Source of the DNA: Halomarina litorea
GTDB lineage: Archaea > Halobacteriota > Halobacteria > Halobacteriales > Haloarculaceae
DNA length: 64,000 nt
Direction of reading: 5' to 3'
NCBI RefSeq assembly: GCF_024227715.1
Contig: NZ_CP100448.1
Span: 1,426,001-1,490,000, forward strand
Shown: positions 24,589 to 32,219 of the stretch, in pieces
Numbering within the stretch: position 1 is the first letter of the stretch
Layout of the letters: the number at the start of each line of letters is the position of its first letter
The notes under the pieces: generated by a model
Told to the model about the DNA's origin: nothing
The model's input: only the letters and a program-made list of their open reading frames with translations
Databases searched by the model: none
Made by a program: the position numbers and the translations under genes

Positions 24589-24982
24589 TCGACTCTCGCT
24601 ACTCTGGAGAGTGAGATAGCAGTCCCGCCCAAAGGATTAGGGAATTTCCGATTACTGTCCTCAGTGTGTGAAAATCGCCAGCCTGGAGGTCTCTGTCGGC
24701 GATATCACTCGCTCGTGCCTTCTGTCGGCCGTTCGAGGGCGCGAAGGCGGTCGACCCGCTCCCCGGTCGGGGGTGGGTCGCGAGGACGCGCGCCCGGCCG
24801 GGAGCCAGAACCCCCGCCCCCGAACTCCCGTCGGTGGCCGGTTCCGCGATGGCGAGGGTGGCGAGGTGCGAGCGTCGCCACCAGGACGGTCGAAACGGAG
24901 TCGAGGAGCGCCGCAGCCATCTCTCTCTAGAGGGAACGGTCGGGGGACCAGGCCACTCTCGATGTCGGCCCCGACCGACGAG
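24589..24982. other. Gap holding only an M48 protease tail remnant
   Basis: This 394-base region has no intact gene. It contains the promoter side of the DUF7344 gene (agggaatttccgatt, near 24640) and, on the minus strand at about 24705-24850, a frameshifted copy of the C-terminal tail of the neighbouring M48 proteases, listed separately. The last 60 bases before the intact protease stop show nothing recognisable. Confidence 0.55.
24705..24850 (-). pseudogene. Frameshifted C-terminal remnant of an M48 protease
   Basis: The last 26 codons before a TGA at 24705-24707 encode PPPTGERVDRLRALERPTE, matching the C-terminal THPPTDERLARLRALERANE of the intact M48 gene at 26034. Upstream the homology continues in another frame, with LATHP directly before a run of five Cs. 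Insertion of one C restores LATHPPTGER, as in both intact paralogues. The catalytic domain with HExxH is absent. It is therefore a decayed or partially duplicated third copy; a sequencing slip in the C run would explain the frameshift but not the missing domain. Confidence 0.6.
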
Positions 24983-25993
24983 TCACGGGCCCGCGGCGTC
25001 GTTCGACAGGCGGCGAAGGCGGGCGATCCGCTCGTCGGTCGGTGGATGAGTCGCTCGCAGAGGCCGGAGGTAGTTCACGGTCACGTACCGTCGGAGGCGG
25101 CGGACCGGGTGTCTGATGCTCCACGCGATGGGCCGACGCTTCTCCCACGTGAGCTTCGGGCCGGGGTCGTCCTCGGGTGCCGGGACGACCGAGAGGGCGG
25201 CGAGTCCCTCCTCGCGCGCGTCGAGTTTCGGAGCCGTAGTGGCGTCGTGGGCCAGCGTTTCCAGCGCACTCGCGAGGGGTGCGGGGTCGCCGAGGAGCGC
25301 CGTCGCCCCCCGGTCCGCGGCGAGTTCACGGCTCCGGGACAGCGAGGCGACCAGCGTCCGCCCGCCTGCCCAGAACAGGAACGACCCGATGGCGACGCCG
25401 ACGAGCGCGAAGTGGACGCCGGCAGTGCTCTGGAGCACGTGTGCGAGTTTCCGGGCGCTCGCAAGCGGTAGCTCCACGAGGGTCATAACTGCCGCGTCGC
25501 GGTTCTTCACGTGGGCGAGTTCGTGGGCGACGACGGCCTCTAGTTCCCGGTCGTCGAGTGCGTTGAGCAGCCCCGTCGAGACCACGAGTTCGGCGTCGTC
25601 CGTCGAGAGCCCCGTCGTCATCGCCAGCGGCGTCTCGCGGTCTGCGACGTACACTGCCGGCACTGGGAGGTCGGCGGCCTGTGCGAGTCGCGTGACCGTC
25701 GCGTGGAGGGCGGGGAACTCCCCCGGCCCGACCCGCTCGGCGTCGAACGTCTTCGCCGCGTCCTGCCGGAGGGCGCGCCGGAGCAGGACGCCCCCCGAGA
25801 CGAGGGTCGCCACCGCCCCGACGGCGACCAGTGCGGGCGTCGGGACTGCGAGGCCGACGGCGCCGGTGAGCCACGCCAGCCCCCACGCGAGCAGGAGCGC
25901 GATAGCGGCACCGAAGGCGAGTGTCAGCGCGGCGAGGGCGAGGAGGGTCAGCGCCATCCGTCGCCGGAGGGAGGGGTCCGGGGACCGGTTCAT
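24983..25993 (-). CDS. M48 (HtpX-like) membrane metalloprotease
   Basis: This 336-residue zinc protease has two N-terminal membrane helices (about 13-40 and 50-70) and the catalytic HELAH motif at 157-161, preceded by ALDDRELEAVV. The third zinc ligand Glu lies in SRSRELAADRGA. HtpX-like enzymes degrade misfolded membrane proteins; the active site faces the cytoplasm. ATG 25993 gives a compact N terminus; the longer frame to 26374 overlaps the paralogue. It follows the paralogue at 26034 on the same strand, 40 bases downstream. The two share a nearly identical DNA block around the active site, pointing to duplication with gene conversion. Confidence 0.9.
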   Translation of the reverse strand: MNRSPDPSLRRRMALTLLALAALTLAFGAAIALLLAWGLAWLTGAVGLAVPTPALVAVGAVATLVSGGVLLRRALRQDAAKTFDAERVGPGEFPALHATVTRLAQAADLPVPAVYVADRETPLAMTTGLSTDDAELVVSTGLLNALDDRELEAVVAHELAHVKNRDAAVMTLVELPLASARKLAHVLQSTAGVHFALVGVAIGSFLFWAGGRTLVASLSRSRELAADRGATALLGDPAPLASALETLAHDATTAPKLDAREEGLAALSVVPAPEDDPGPKLTWEKRRPIAWSIRHPVRRLRRYVTVNYLRPLRATHPPTDERIARLRRLSNDAAGP

Positions 25994-26033
25994 ACTTCGA
26001 CGTACCCGGGCACCGACATAACGGTTCGGCTCA

Positions 26034-27059
26034 CTACCGTTCGTTCGCGCGTTCGAGCGCCCGGAGACGGGCGAGTCGCTCGTCGGTCGGCGGGTGGGTG
26101 TGATAGACCTTCCGCGCGAGCCAGCGTCGTTCGTAGGCGAACAGGTCGTCCCCGTCCACCGCCGCTCCCGCGTCCGTCGGGAGGATGGAGAGCGCCGCGG
26201 CCACGTCGCTGCGGTGTCGGCCGTCGCGTGCAGGTCGCCGGGAGCGCGCCGAATCGAGCGTCCCGAGCGCACTCGCGAGGGCCGACGGGTCGCCGGTGAT
26301 GGCGACGGCACCCCGGTCCGCGGCCACCTCGCGGGCCCGCGACAGCGAGGCGACCAGCGCGCGGCCGAGGACACCCGTGGTCGCCCCGACGAGGTAGACC
26401 AGCAACGACGCGGCGTCCTCGTCGGCCGCCTCCCGGTCGGCGAGCGCCCTGGCCCCGGCGACCGGGAGCGAGGCGAGAGTCATGACCGCGGCGTCGCGGT
26501 TCTTCACGTGGGCGAGTTCGTGGGCGACGACGGCCTCCAGTTCCCGGTCGTCGAGGGCGTCGAGCAGCCCCGTCGAGACGACGAGCGTCGTCGTCTCGGG
26601 ACGGTAGCCGACCGAAAGCGCCTCCGGCGCGTCCACGGGACGGACGCGGACGCTCGGCGCGGGGAGGCCCGCCTGCTGGGCGCACCGTCCCACGAGGGGT
26701 GCGAGTCGCGTCCGTTCGGCCCCGTCGGGGCGACGGGCGTCCAGCGACGCGAGGACCATCCCGTCTCCGCGGAACTCCCGCACGACGAGTCGAACGGTGG
26801 CGACGAGGAGCGTGAGGGCGGCGAGGAGCACCGCCACGCCGAGGGCGGCGGCGGCCACTCCGCCGGGGACCGCAGCGAGGGAGTAGCCGAGGGCGTCCGC
26901 GAGCAGTCCTCCCGCGAACGCGAGGGCGGCGAGGAGGAGCAGGGAGGCGACGACGAGGAGGACGAACGCGCTCCCGGCGAGCAGCGCCGCTACCCCCGCG
27001 AGGAGGACGAGCGTGAGCGCCATCCGCGCCTGCAGGCCTCGGTCCGGTCGCCAGTACAC
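26034..27059 (-). CDS. M48 (HtpX-like) membrane metalloprotease, paralogue
   Basis: This 341-residue zinc protease is paralogous to the next gene on the same strand. Hydrophobic segments lie at about 13-45, 47-70 and 71-92; HELAH is at 180-184 in the same VVAHELAHVKNRDAAVMTL context, and SRAREVAADRGAVAI supplies the third ligand. The C terminus THPPTDERLARLRALE is shared with the sister gene and with a remnant further downstream. The central linker and N-terminal membrane region differ strongly from the sister, so substrates may differ. ATG 27059 is the first in frame. Neither gene is linked to a known stress regulator here. Confidence 0.9.
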   Translation of the reverse strand: MYWRPDRGLQARMALTLVLLAGVAALLAGSAFVLLVVASLLLLAALAFAGGLLADALGYSLAAVPGGVAAAALGVAVLLAALTLLVATVRLVVREFRGDGMVLASLDARRPDGAERTRLAPLVGRCAQQAGLPAPSVRVRPVDAPEALSVGYRPETTTLVVSTGLLDALDDRELEAVVAHELAHVKNRDAAVMTLASLPVAGARALADREAADEDAASLLVYLVGATTGVLGRALVASLSRAREVAADRGAVAITGDPSALASALGTLDSARSRRPARDGRHRSDVAAALSILPTDAGAAVDGDDLFAYERRWLARKVYHTHPPTDERLARLRALERANER

Positions 27060-27110
27060 GAGTCAGAATAGTTCGAATCCGTGAATAACCCTTCGCCGAT
27101 CGCACCGGCT

Positions 27111-28259
27111 ATGAGTCGCCCACCCCTCCAGTCCGGTATGCGAAACGTGGACGCGGCGGGCCTCGGCATCGGCGACGACCACCCACCGCGCATCATGGGT
27201 GTGCTCAACGTCTCCGCCGAGTCGCCGTACAAGCCGAGCGTCTTCGACGACCCGGGCGAGGCGGCGCAGTTCGTCGACGAGTCGCTCGTCGGCGAGGGGG
27301 CCGACATCGTGGACGTGGGCCTCGAATCGGCGAACAAGCGCTTCGAGGTGCTCTCGGCGGAGGGCGAACTCGAACGCCTCGACACCGCCGTCGAGACCAT
27401 CGAGTCGGTCTCCGGCGACCCCGTCTTCTCCATCGAGACGCGCTACCACGAGGTGGCCGAGGCCGCCCTCGACCGTGGGTTCGACATGGTCAACGACATC
27501 TGTGGGTTCGCCGACCCCGAGATGCCCCGCGTCTGCGAGGAGTACGACGCCGCCGTCGCCAAGATGGCCTCGCCGCCGGACCTCGAACGACCCGGCGCGG
27601 TCGAGGAAGTCGACGACATCTACGACGCCCTCTCGCTCAACGGCTTTACGGACAAGACCATCGTGGACCCCGCCTTCGGCGGGTGGTCCGAGGACAAGAC
27701 GCTCGCACACGACCGCGAGACGTTCGAACGTCTCCGGGAGTTCCGCGGCCTCGGACGGCCCATCCTCGTCTCCATCAACCGCAAGAACTTCCTGCGCGAC
27801 ATCGCGGGGCGCGACACCGAGGGGGCGCTGCCCGTCTCGCTGGCCGCCACCGCGATGGCCGTCGAACGCGGCGCGCACGTCGTCCGCACGCACGACGTGG
27901 CCGAGACGCGCGACGCCGCCCTCGTCGGGGAGGCGTTCTCGCGTCACCGGGTCCGCGACCCGACCGTCGAGGAACTGGACGTGACGACCGAACGCGAGGC
28001 CGAACGCCACCTCGACCGGGTCGGCGGCGACTCCGACGCGGCGGCGCACGCCGTCACCCGCGTCTTCGAGGTGACGGGACTCACGGCCGACGAGCGAGAG
28101 ACGCTCTCGGCGCTGGCTGTCGAACACGGGGCGCGGTACGTGCCCGGCGAGCGGGGCGGCCTGCTCGTCGGGACGCCCGGCGCGCTCCGGGGACTGTCCC
28201 GTGACCTCCCCGACGCACTGGATGCCCTGTCCGGGGTGCTCCGCGAATCGGTCGAGTGA
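27111..28259 (+). CDS. folP: Dihydropteroate synthase-like enzyme
   Basis: This TIM-barrel enzyme of the dihydropteroate synthase/pterin-binding family has IMGVLNVSAESPYKPS as the first strand and flexible loop, VDVGLESANKR, DMVNDICGFADPEM and later VSINRKNFLRDIAGR and VVRTHDVAETRDAA. The canonical DHPS has DxGGESTRP in the second strand; here it is DVGLESAN, a haloarchaeal variant. It joins a pterin diphosphate to an arylamine acceptor in folate or methanopterin-like cofactor synthesis. ATG 27111 places an AT-containing box (gtgaataac, 27081-27089) about 25 bases upstream. ATG 27138 (MRNVDAAGLG) is an alternative. About 110 C-terminal residues extend past the barrel. mptE follows. Confidence 0.82.
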   Translation: MSRPPLQSGMRNVDAAGLGIGDDHPPRIMGVLNVSAESPYKPSVFDDPGEAAQFVDESLVGEGADIVDVGLESANKRFEVLSAEGELERLDTAVETIESVSGDPVFSIETRYHEVAEAALDRGFDMVNDICGFADPEMPRVCEEYDAAVAKMASPPDLERPGAVEEVDDIYDALSLNGFTDKTIVDPAFGGWSEDKTLAHDRETFERLREFRGLGRPILVSINRKNFLRDIAGRDTEGALPVSLAATAMAVERGAHVVRTHDVAETRDAALVGEAFSRHRVRDPTVEELDVTTEREAERHLDRVGGDSDAAAHAVTRVFEVTGLTADERETLSALAVEHGARYVPGERGGLLVGTPGALRGLSRDLPDALDALSGVLRESVE

Positions 28260-28327
28260 GTGCCGTTCGCACGAGGAGTCGCGTCATACGTCCGTCCGAC
28301 AAACACTCAGCAAGTAAGAGAAAACTT

Positions 28328-28423
28328 ATGCCGCACCCGCCGGAACCGAAGGATGCGAGCCGGTCGGTCACACGGGTAGGGGTACTCGTGACCGCCCGGC
28401 CCATCGATATTTGTTCCCGATAG
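28328..28423 (+). CDS. Possible 31-residue leader ORF before mptE
   Basis: A short frame starts at ATG 28328 directly after the AT-rich stretch agtaagagaaaactt (28313-28327) and ends at TAG 28421-28423, one base before the mptE ATG. It encodes a basic peptide beginning MPHPPEPKDASRSV and ending RPIDICSR. It has no signal or known domain. The position and spacing suggest either a translated leader coupled to mptE or chance. An AT box at catcgatatttg (28401-28412) lies too close to mptE to be its own usual promoter, which slightly favours translation from the longer message. Confidence 0.3.
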   Translation: MPHPPEPKDASRSVTRVGVLVTARPIDICSR

Positions 28424-28424
28424 C

Positions 28425-29111
28425 ATGCACTACACAGCGTGGGAACCCGTCTACGAGGCGATTCTGGCCGACTTCGGCTTCGGGCGGGCGGCCGACGAAC
28501 GCGCCCGCGACCGGCTCGCCGACCTGACCAACGCGTTCGATAAGGAGCGCTTGCAGGGGCTAAACGGGTCGTTCGTCGCCGTCGTCGGGGCCGCTCCCTC
28601 CCTCCCCGAGGACCTCCCGCTGGTCCGCGAGGCGGAGTACGTCGTCGCCGCCTCCGCGGCCGCGGATGTCTGTCTCGATGCCGGTATCGACGTGGACCTG
28701 ATGGTGACGGACCTCGACAAGAACCCGGGGACCGCCGTGGAGCTGACCCGCGAGGGCGTCCCCGTCGCCGCCCACGCCCACGGCGACAACCTCCCCGCCG
28801 TCGAGGAGTGGGTCCCCCGTATGGACGGGGAGTGGGTCCTCCCGACGACGCAGGCCGAACCGGTCGGCGGGGTCGAGAACTTCGGCGGGTTCACCGACGG
28901 CGACCGGGCGGCGTTCCTCGCGGACCACTTCGGCGCACGGGAACTCGTCTTCCCCGGGTGGGACTTCGACGACCCGAGCGTGGACCCCACGAAACACAGG
29001 AAACTGGTCTGGGCCGAGCGGTTGCTCCGGTGGCTGGAACTCCGCCGCGGGGAGGCGTTCGCCGTCCTCGACGGGCGGCGCGACGGTATCGACCTCGGGT
29101 GGCTTCCCTGA
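28425..29111 (+). CDS. mptE: 6-hydroxymethyl-7,8-dihydropterin pyrophosphokinase
   Basis: This 228-residue protein of the DUF115/MptE family diphosphorylates the hydroxymethyl group of dihydropterin. The core has FVAVVGAAPSLPEDL, YVVAASAAADVCLDAGI and the conserved acidic DLMVTDLDKNP, followed by AHAHGDNLP, GGFTDGDRAAFLADHFGA and FPGWDFDDPS. It acts immediately before dihydropteroate synthase, encoded just upstream on the same strand, so the two genes form a pterin pair. Length matches archaeal MptE. The stop codon lies in a perfect palindrome shared with the convergent oxidoreductase. Confidence 0.9.
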   Translation: MHYTAWEPVYEAILADFGFGRAADERARDRLADLTNAFDKERLQGLNGSFVAVVGAAPSLPEDLPLVREAEYVVAASAAADVCLDAGIDVDLMVTDLDKNPGTAVELTREGVPVAAHAHGDNLPAVEEWVPRMDGEWVLPTTQAEPVGGVENFGGFTDGDRAAFLADHFGARELVFPGWDFDDPSVDPTKHRKLVWAERLLRWLELRRGEAFAVLDGRRDGIDLGWLP

Positions 29112-29119
29112 TCAGGGAA
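29104..29119. repeat. Perfect palindrome containing both convergent stop codons
   Basis: ttccctgatcagggaa is a perfect 16-base palindrome centred between the abutting stops of mptE (TGA 29109-29111) and the quinone oxidoreductase (TGA on minus strand, 29114-29112). Each strand therefore encodes Pro-stop at the end of its gene. It could serve as a bidirectional 3' end or protein site, or be a coincidence of two P-stop endings. Confidence 0.6.
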
Positions 29120-30083
29120 CGAGGACGACCTTCCCGCTCGACTCGCGGTTCTCGATGTACTCGTGGGCCTCGGCGGCGTCCCCGAGGTCGAACGTCTCGC
29201 CGACGATTACTTCGAGGGTACCGTCGGCCAGCATCTCCGTCAGGGGTCCGACGGCCTGCATGACCCGCTGTGGGTCGCGGGCCATCCCCTGCCCGAGGTG
29301 GTAGCCGATGACACGCTGGTTGTTGAACAGGAGAGTGGCGGTGTCGGGGTGGCCCGGTTCGCCGCTGGCCGCGCCGTAACTGACCATCCGCCCGAAGTGC
29401 GTGAGGCAGGTGAGGCTCTCCTGGGTCGTCTCGCCGCCGATGCCGTCGAGGACGAGGTCCACGCCGTCGCCGTCGGTGAGGTCGTTCACCCGCGCGGCGA
29501 AGTCCTCCTCGGTGTAGTTTATCGGGTGGTCCAGTCCGAGGTCCGAGGCGAGGTCGAGTTTCTCACGACTGCTCGCGGTGCCGAACGTCTCCGCGCCGGC
29601 CTCACGCGCTATCTGGACGGCGGCGGTCCCGACGCCCCCTGCGGCGGCGTGGATGAGGACCGACTCGCCCTCCTCCAGTCCGCCCCACTCGTGGAGCACG
29701 TTGTGCGCGGTGAGGAACTGGACGGGAAAGCCGGCGGCCTCCTCGAAGGACATCGACTCGGGGACGTCGAACAGGCCGCCCGCGTCCGCGACGGCGTACT
29801 CGGCGTAGCCGCCGCGCCCGACCAGCGAGACGACGCGCTCGCCTTCCTCGCGGTCGACGCCCTCGCCGACGGCGTCGACGACGCCCGCGACCTCCATCCC
29901 AGGCACGTACGTCGGTTCCGGGCCGCCGTGGTAGTGGCCCCGCCGCTGCATGATGTCGGCGAAGTTGACGCCCGCGGCCCGCACCTCGATGCGGACCTGC
30001 CCCTCGCCGGGGTCCGGCACGTCCCGGTCCACGACGTTCATCGTCTCCGTCCCGCCGAACTCCGTGATCTCGATGGCTCGCAT
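29112..30083 (-). CDS. Quinone oxidoreductase-like MDR protein
   Basis: This 323-residue zinc-free medium-chain dehydrogenase of the NADPH:quinone reductase group has VRIEVRAAGVNFADIMQRRG, the substrate loop GMEVAGVVDAVGEG, and the nucleotide motif VLIHAAAGGVGTAAVQIARE (about 142-161). NLLFNNQRVIGYHLGQ and a C-terminal ESSGKVVLVP complete the family pattern. It reduces quinones or enones with NADPH and protects from electrophiles. ATG 30083 begins MRAIEITEFGG; the long frame to 30344 is rejected. cttttatct (minus strand, about 30106-30114) is a TATA candidate 25 bases upstream. It is divergent from the FAD dehydrogenase gene. Confidence 0.88.
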   Translation of the reverse strand: MRAIEITEFGGTETMNVVDRDVPDPGEGQVRIEVRAAGVNFADIMQRRGHYHGGPEPTYVPGMEVAGVVDAVGEGVDREEGERVVSLVGRGGYAEYAVADAGGLFDVPESMSFEEAAGFPVQFLTAHNVLHEWGGLEEGESVLIHAAAGGVGTAAVQIAREAGAETFGTASSREKLDLASDLGLDHPINYTEEDFAARVNDLTDGDGVDLVLDGIGGETTQESLTCLTHFGRMVSYGAASGEPGHPDTATLLFNNQRVIGYHLGQGMARDPQRVMQAVGPLTEMLADGTLEVIVGETFDLGDAAEAHEYIENRESSGKVVLVP

Positions 30084-30198
30084 ACGCGATGGTCGGACCG
30101 CGGTGAGATAAAAGCGGGCGACGCGGCTATCCCGACCGCCTCCACGATCCCCGTGTGACGCGCTAGACTTAACCACCCGGCGACCCCGACGTGAGCGT

Positions 30199-31617
30199 AT
30201 GACACACGACTGCTCGTTCCTCGAAGACCTCGACGTCGCCGTCTCCTTCGAGGAGGGCGACCGGACCGACCACTCGGCAGACTGGGGGACGGAGGGGAGC
30301 GACCGCGCCGTGGTGCCGGACGCCGTCGTCCGTCCCGAGACCACGGAGGAGGTCTCGCGCGTCCTCGCGGCCGCCGACGAACGCGGCGTTCCCGTGACGC
30401 CCTACGCCGCCGGGACGAGTCTGGAGGGTAACGCCGTCCCCGCCCACGCGGGCGTCAGCATGAACCTCATGGAGATGAACGAGGTGCTGGACGTGCGCCC
30501 CGACGACTTCCAGATAGACGTCCAGCCGGGCGTGATGGGCTCGGCGGTGAACGAGGCGGTCGAGGGCCACGGGCTGTTCTTCCCGCCGCTTCCCTCCTCG
30601 GGCAACCTCTCGACCATCGGCGGGATGATCGCGAACGCCGCCAGTGGGATGCAGACCGTGAAGTACGGCGAGGTGGGTGACTGGGTGCTCGAACTCGAAG
30701 CGGTGCTCGCCGACGGGTCGGTCGTGAAGGCGGGGAGCAAGGCGGTCAAGACCTCCAGCGGCTACGACCTCAAGCACCTCCTCGTCGGGAGCGAGGGGAC
30801 CCTCGGCGTCGTCACGCGCGCCACCCTCGAACTGGAGGGCCTCCCGGAGCAGATTCGCGGCGGGCGGGCCATCTTCCCGACGCTGGAGGACGCCGCCGAG
30901 GCCGTCTTCGACGCCGTGCGCTCGGGCGTGGACGTCGCCAAGATCGAACTCATCGACGGGACGAGCGCCGAAATCGCCAACGCGTACCTCGACACTGGTC
31001 TCCCCGACGCCCCCATGACGTTCATCGAGTTCCACGCCAACCACGGCATCGAGGAGGAGATAGACTTCTGTAAGGCTATCTTCGAGTCGCACGACGTCCA
31101 GCGCTTCGAGATGGCCGAGGAGGAGGACATGGACACCCTCTGGCAGTCGCGAAAGGAACTGGCGTTCGCCCTCCGGGCGTGGGACCCGGACCTCGAACCC
31201 CTCCAGCCAGGCGACGTGACCGTCCCCATCAGCAAACTCCCCGAGATCATCGCCTACGCGAAGGACCTCGAAGCCGAGTACGGCATACCCGTCCCCTGCT
31301 TCGGGCACGCGGGCGACGGCAACGTCCACTACACCGCCCTCGTCGAGAAGGGGAATCCGGAGGCGCGGAAGGCCGGCAAGGAGGTGTACACGCGCGTCGT
31401 GGAGAAGGCCATCGAGTTCGGCGGGACCGCCACGGGCGAACACGGCATCGGCCTCGGCAAGCGCGAGTACATGGACCTCGAACACGGCGAGGCGAGCGTC
31501 GAGGCGATGCGCCGCGTCAAGCGGGCGCTCGACCCCAACGACACGCTGAATCCGGGGAAGATATTCCCCGAGACGGCAGACGGCGAGCGGATGCGGACGG
31601 CGGAGGCCGACGACTGA
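30199..31617 (+). CDS. FAD-linked glycolate/D-lactate dehydrogenase
   Basis: This 472-residue FAD-binding-4 (VAO family) protein resembles GlcD. The FAD domain has VTPYAAGTSLEGNAVP (the P-x-G-GT-like loop), QPGVMGSAVNEAVE, SSGNLSTIGGMIANAASG and SGYDLKHLLVGSEGTLGVVT. The C-terminal FAD-oxidase domain has CFGHAGDGNVHYT and TGEHGIGLGKREYM, where the His residues bind metal and substrate in D-2-hydroxyacid dehydrogenases. It oxidises D-lactate or glycolate, passing electrons to quinone or a partner. Gene fusion with the Fe-S subunit, as in some haloarchaea, is absent. The TATA-like gacttaacc lies about 25 bases before ATG 30199. Confidence 0.88.
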   Translation: MTHDCSFLEDLDVAVSFEEGDRTDHSADWGTEGSDRAVVPDAVVRPETTEEVSRVLAAADERGVPVTPYAAGTSLEGNAVPAHAGVSMNLMEMNEVLDVRPDDFQIDVQPGVMGSAVNEAVEGHGLFFPPLPSSGNLSTIGGMIANAASGMQTVKYGEVGDWVLELEAVLADGSVVKAGSKAVKTSSGYDLKHLLVGSEGTLGVVTRATLELEGLPEQIRGGRAIFPTLEDAAEAVFDAVRSGVDVAKIELIDGTSAEIANAYLDTGLPDAPMTFIEFHANHGIEEEIDFCKAIFESHDVQRFEMAEEEDMDTLWQSRKELAFALRAWDPDLEPLQPGDVTVPISKLPEIIAYAKDLEAEYGIPVPCFGHAGDGNVHYTALVEKGNPEARKAGKEVYTRVVEKAIEFGGTATGEHGIGLGKREYMDLEHGEASVEAMRRVKRALDPNDTLNPGKIFPETADGERMRTAEADD

Positions 31618-31748
31618 GACCGGAACCGGCGAACTCGGCCGAACTGGACTCTCGATGGGTTCGATGAACGACTGTGGACCGTCGTCGTCTCCAGGCGTGG
31701 TACCACGCATCGAACAGCTTCATCCGCCCCGGTCCGTCATGCGGGGGC

Positions 31749-32156
31749 ATGAACGCCCGCGAGTTGACCGACGACGAGCGACGGGAGGCGGTTCCGGTCC
31801 TCCGCCAACTCTGGAGCGACGCCGACCCCGAGGAAGTACTGGAGTGGACGGGTGAGGAGGAGTATCACCTGTTGGGCGGGTTCGTCGACGGCGAGCTAGT
31901 CGGCGTCGCGGGGGTGCTCGTCGCGCACGTCCTCCACCACGTCCGTCACGCGTGGCTCTACGACCTCGTCGTTGACGAATCCCGGCGGGGAGAGGGACAC
32001 GGGTCGGCGCTGCTGGCGGCCGTCGAGCGGTGGGCCGACGACCGGGACTGTGACGCCGTCGCGCTGGCGTCGCCACTGGAGCGGGAGGGCGTTCACCAGT
32101 ACTACGAGAGCCGGGACTACGAACGGTGGGGGTACGTCATCGAGAAAGACCTCTGA
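31749..32156 (+). CDS. GNAT family N-acetyltransferase
   Basis: This 135-residue acetyltransferase has the GNAT fold: helix DERREAVPVLRQLWSDADPE, strand YHLLGGFVDGELVGVAGV, strand AWLYDLVVDESRRGEGHGSA with the acetyl-CoA pyrophosphate loop R-R-G-E-G-H-G-S, and the C-terminal YYESRDYERWGYVIEKDL. It acetylates a small molecule or protein amine from acetyl-CoA; the acceptor is unknown. ATG 31749 was taken because it directly precedes the conserved first helix; the upstream extension in the same frame has no GNAT features. The 131 bases from the previous gene show no clear TATA box, so co-transcription is possible. Confidence 0.82.
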   Translation: MNARELTDDERREAVPVLRQLWSDADPEEVLEWTGEEEYHLLGGFVDGELVGVAGVLVAHVLHHVRHAWLYDLVVDESRRGEGHGSALLAAVERWADDRDCDAVALASPLEREGVHQYYESRDYERWGYVIEKDL

Positions 32157-32219
32157 GCTCGCCGCGTTCGTCGCCGTTCGTGGCTGCTGTAGGGGCGCGT
32201 GCCCGTATTCGGCCGACCG

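Noticed and set aside
24705-24920. Intact 71-residue protein reading across the M48 remnant
   Set aside because: Only the last 26 residues resemble anything, and the upstream homology lies in another frame, so a pseudogene explains it better.
28260-28327. Possible riboswitch before mptE
   Set aside because: No recognisable conserved riboswitch core or stable stem series; AT-rich promoter is sufficient.
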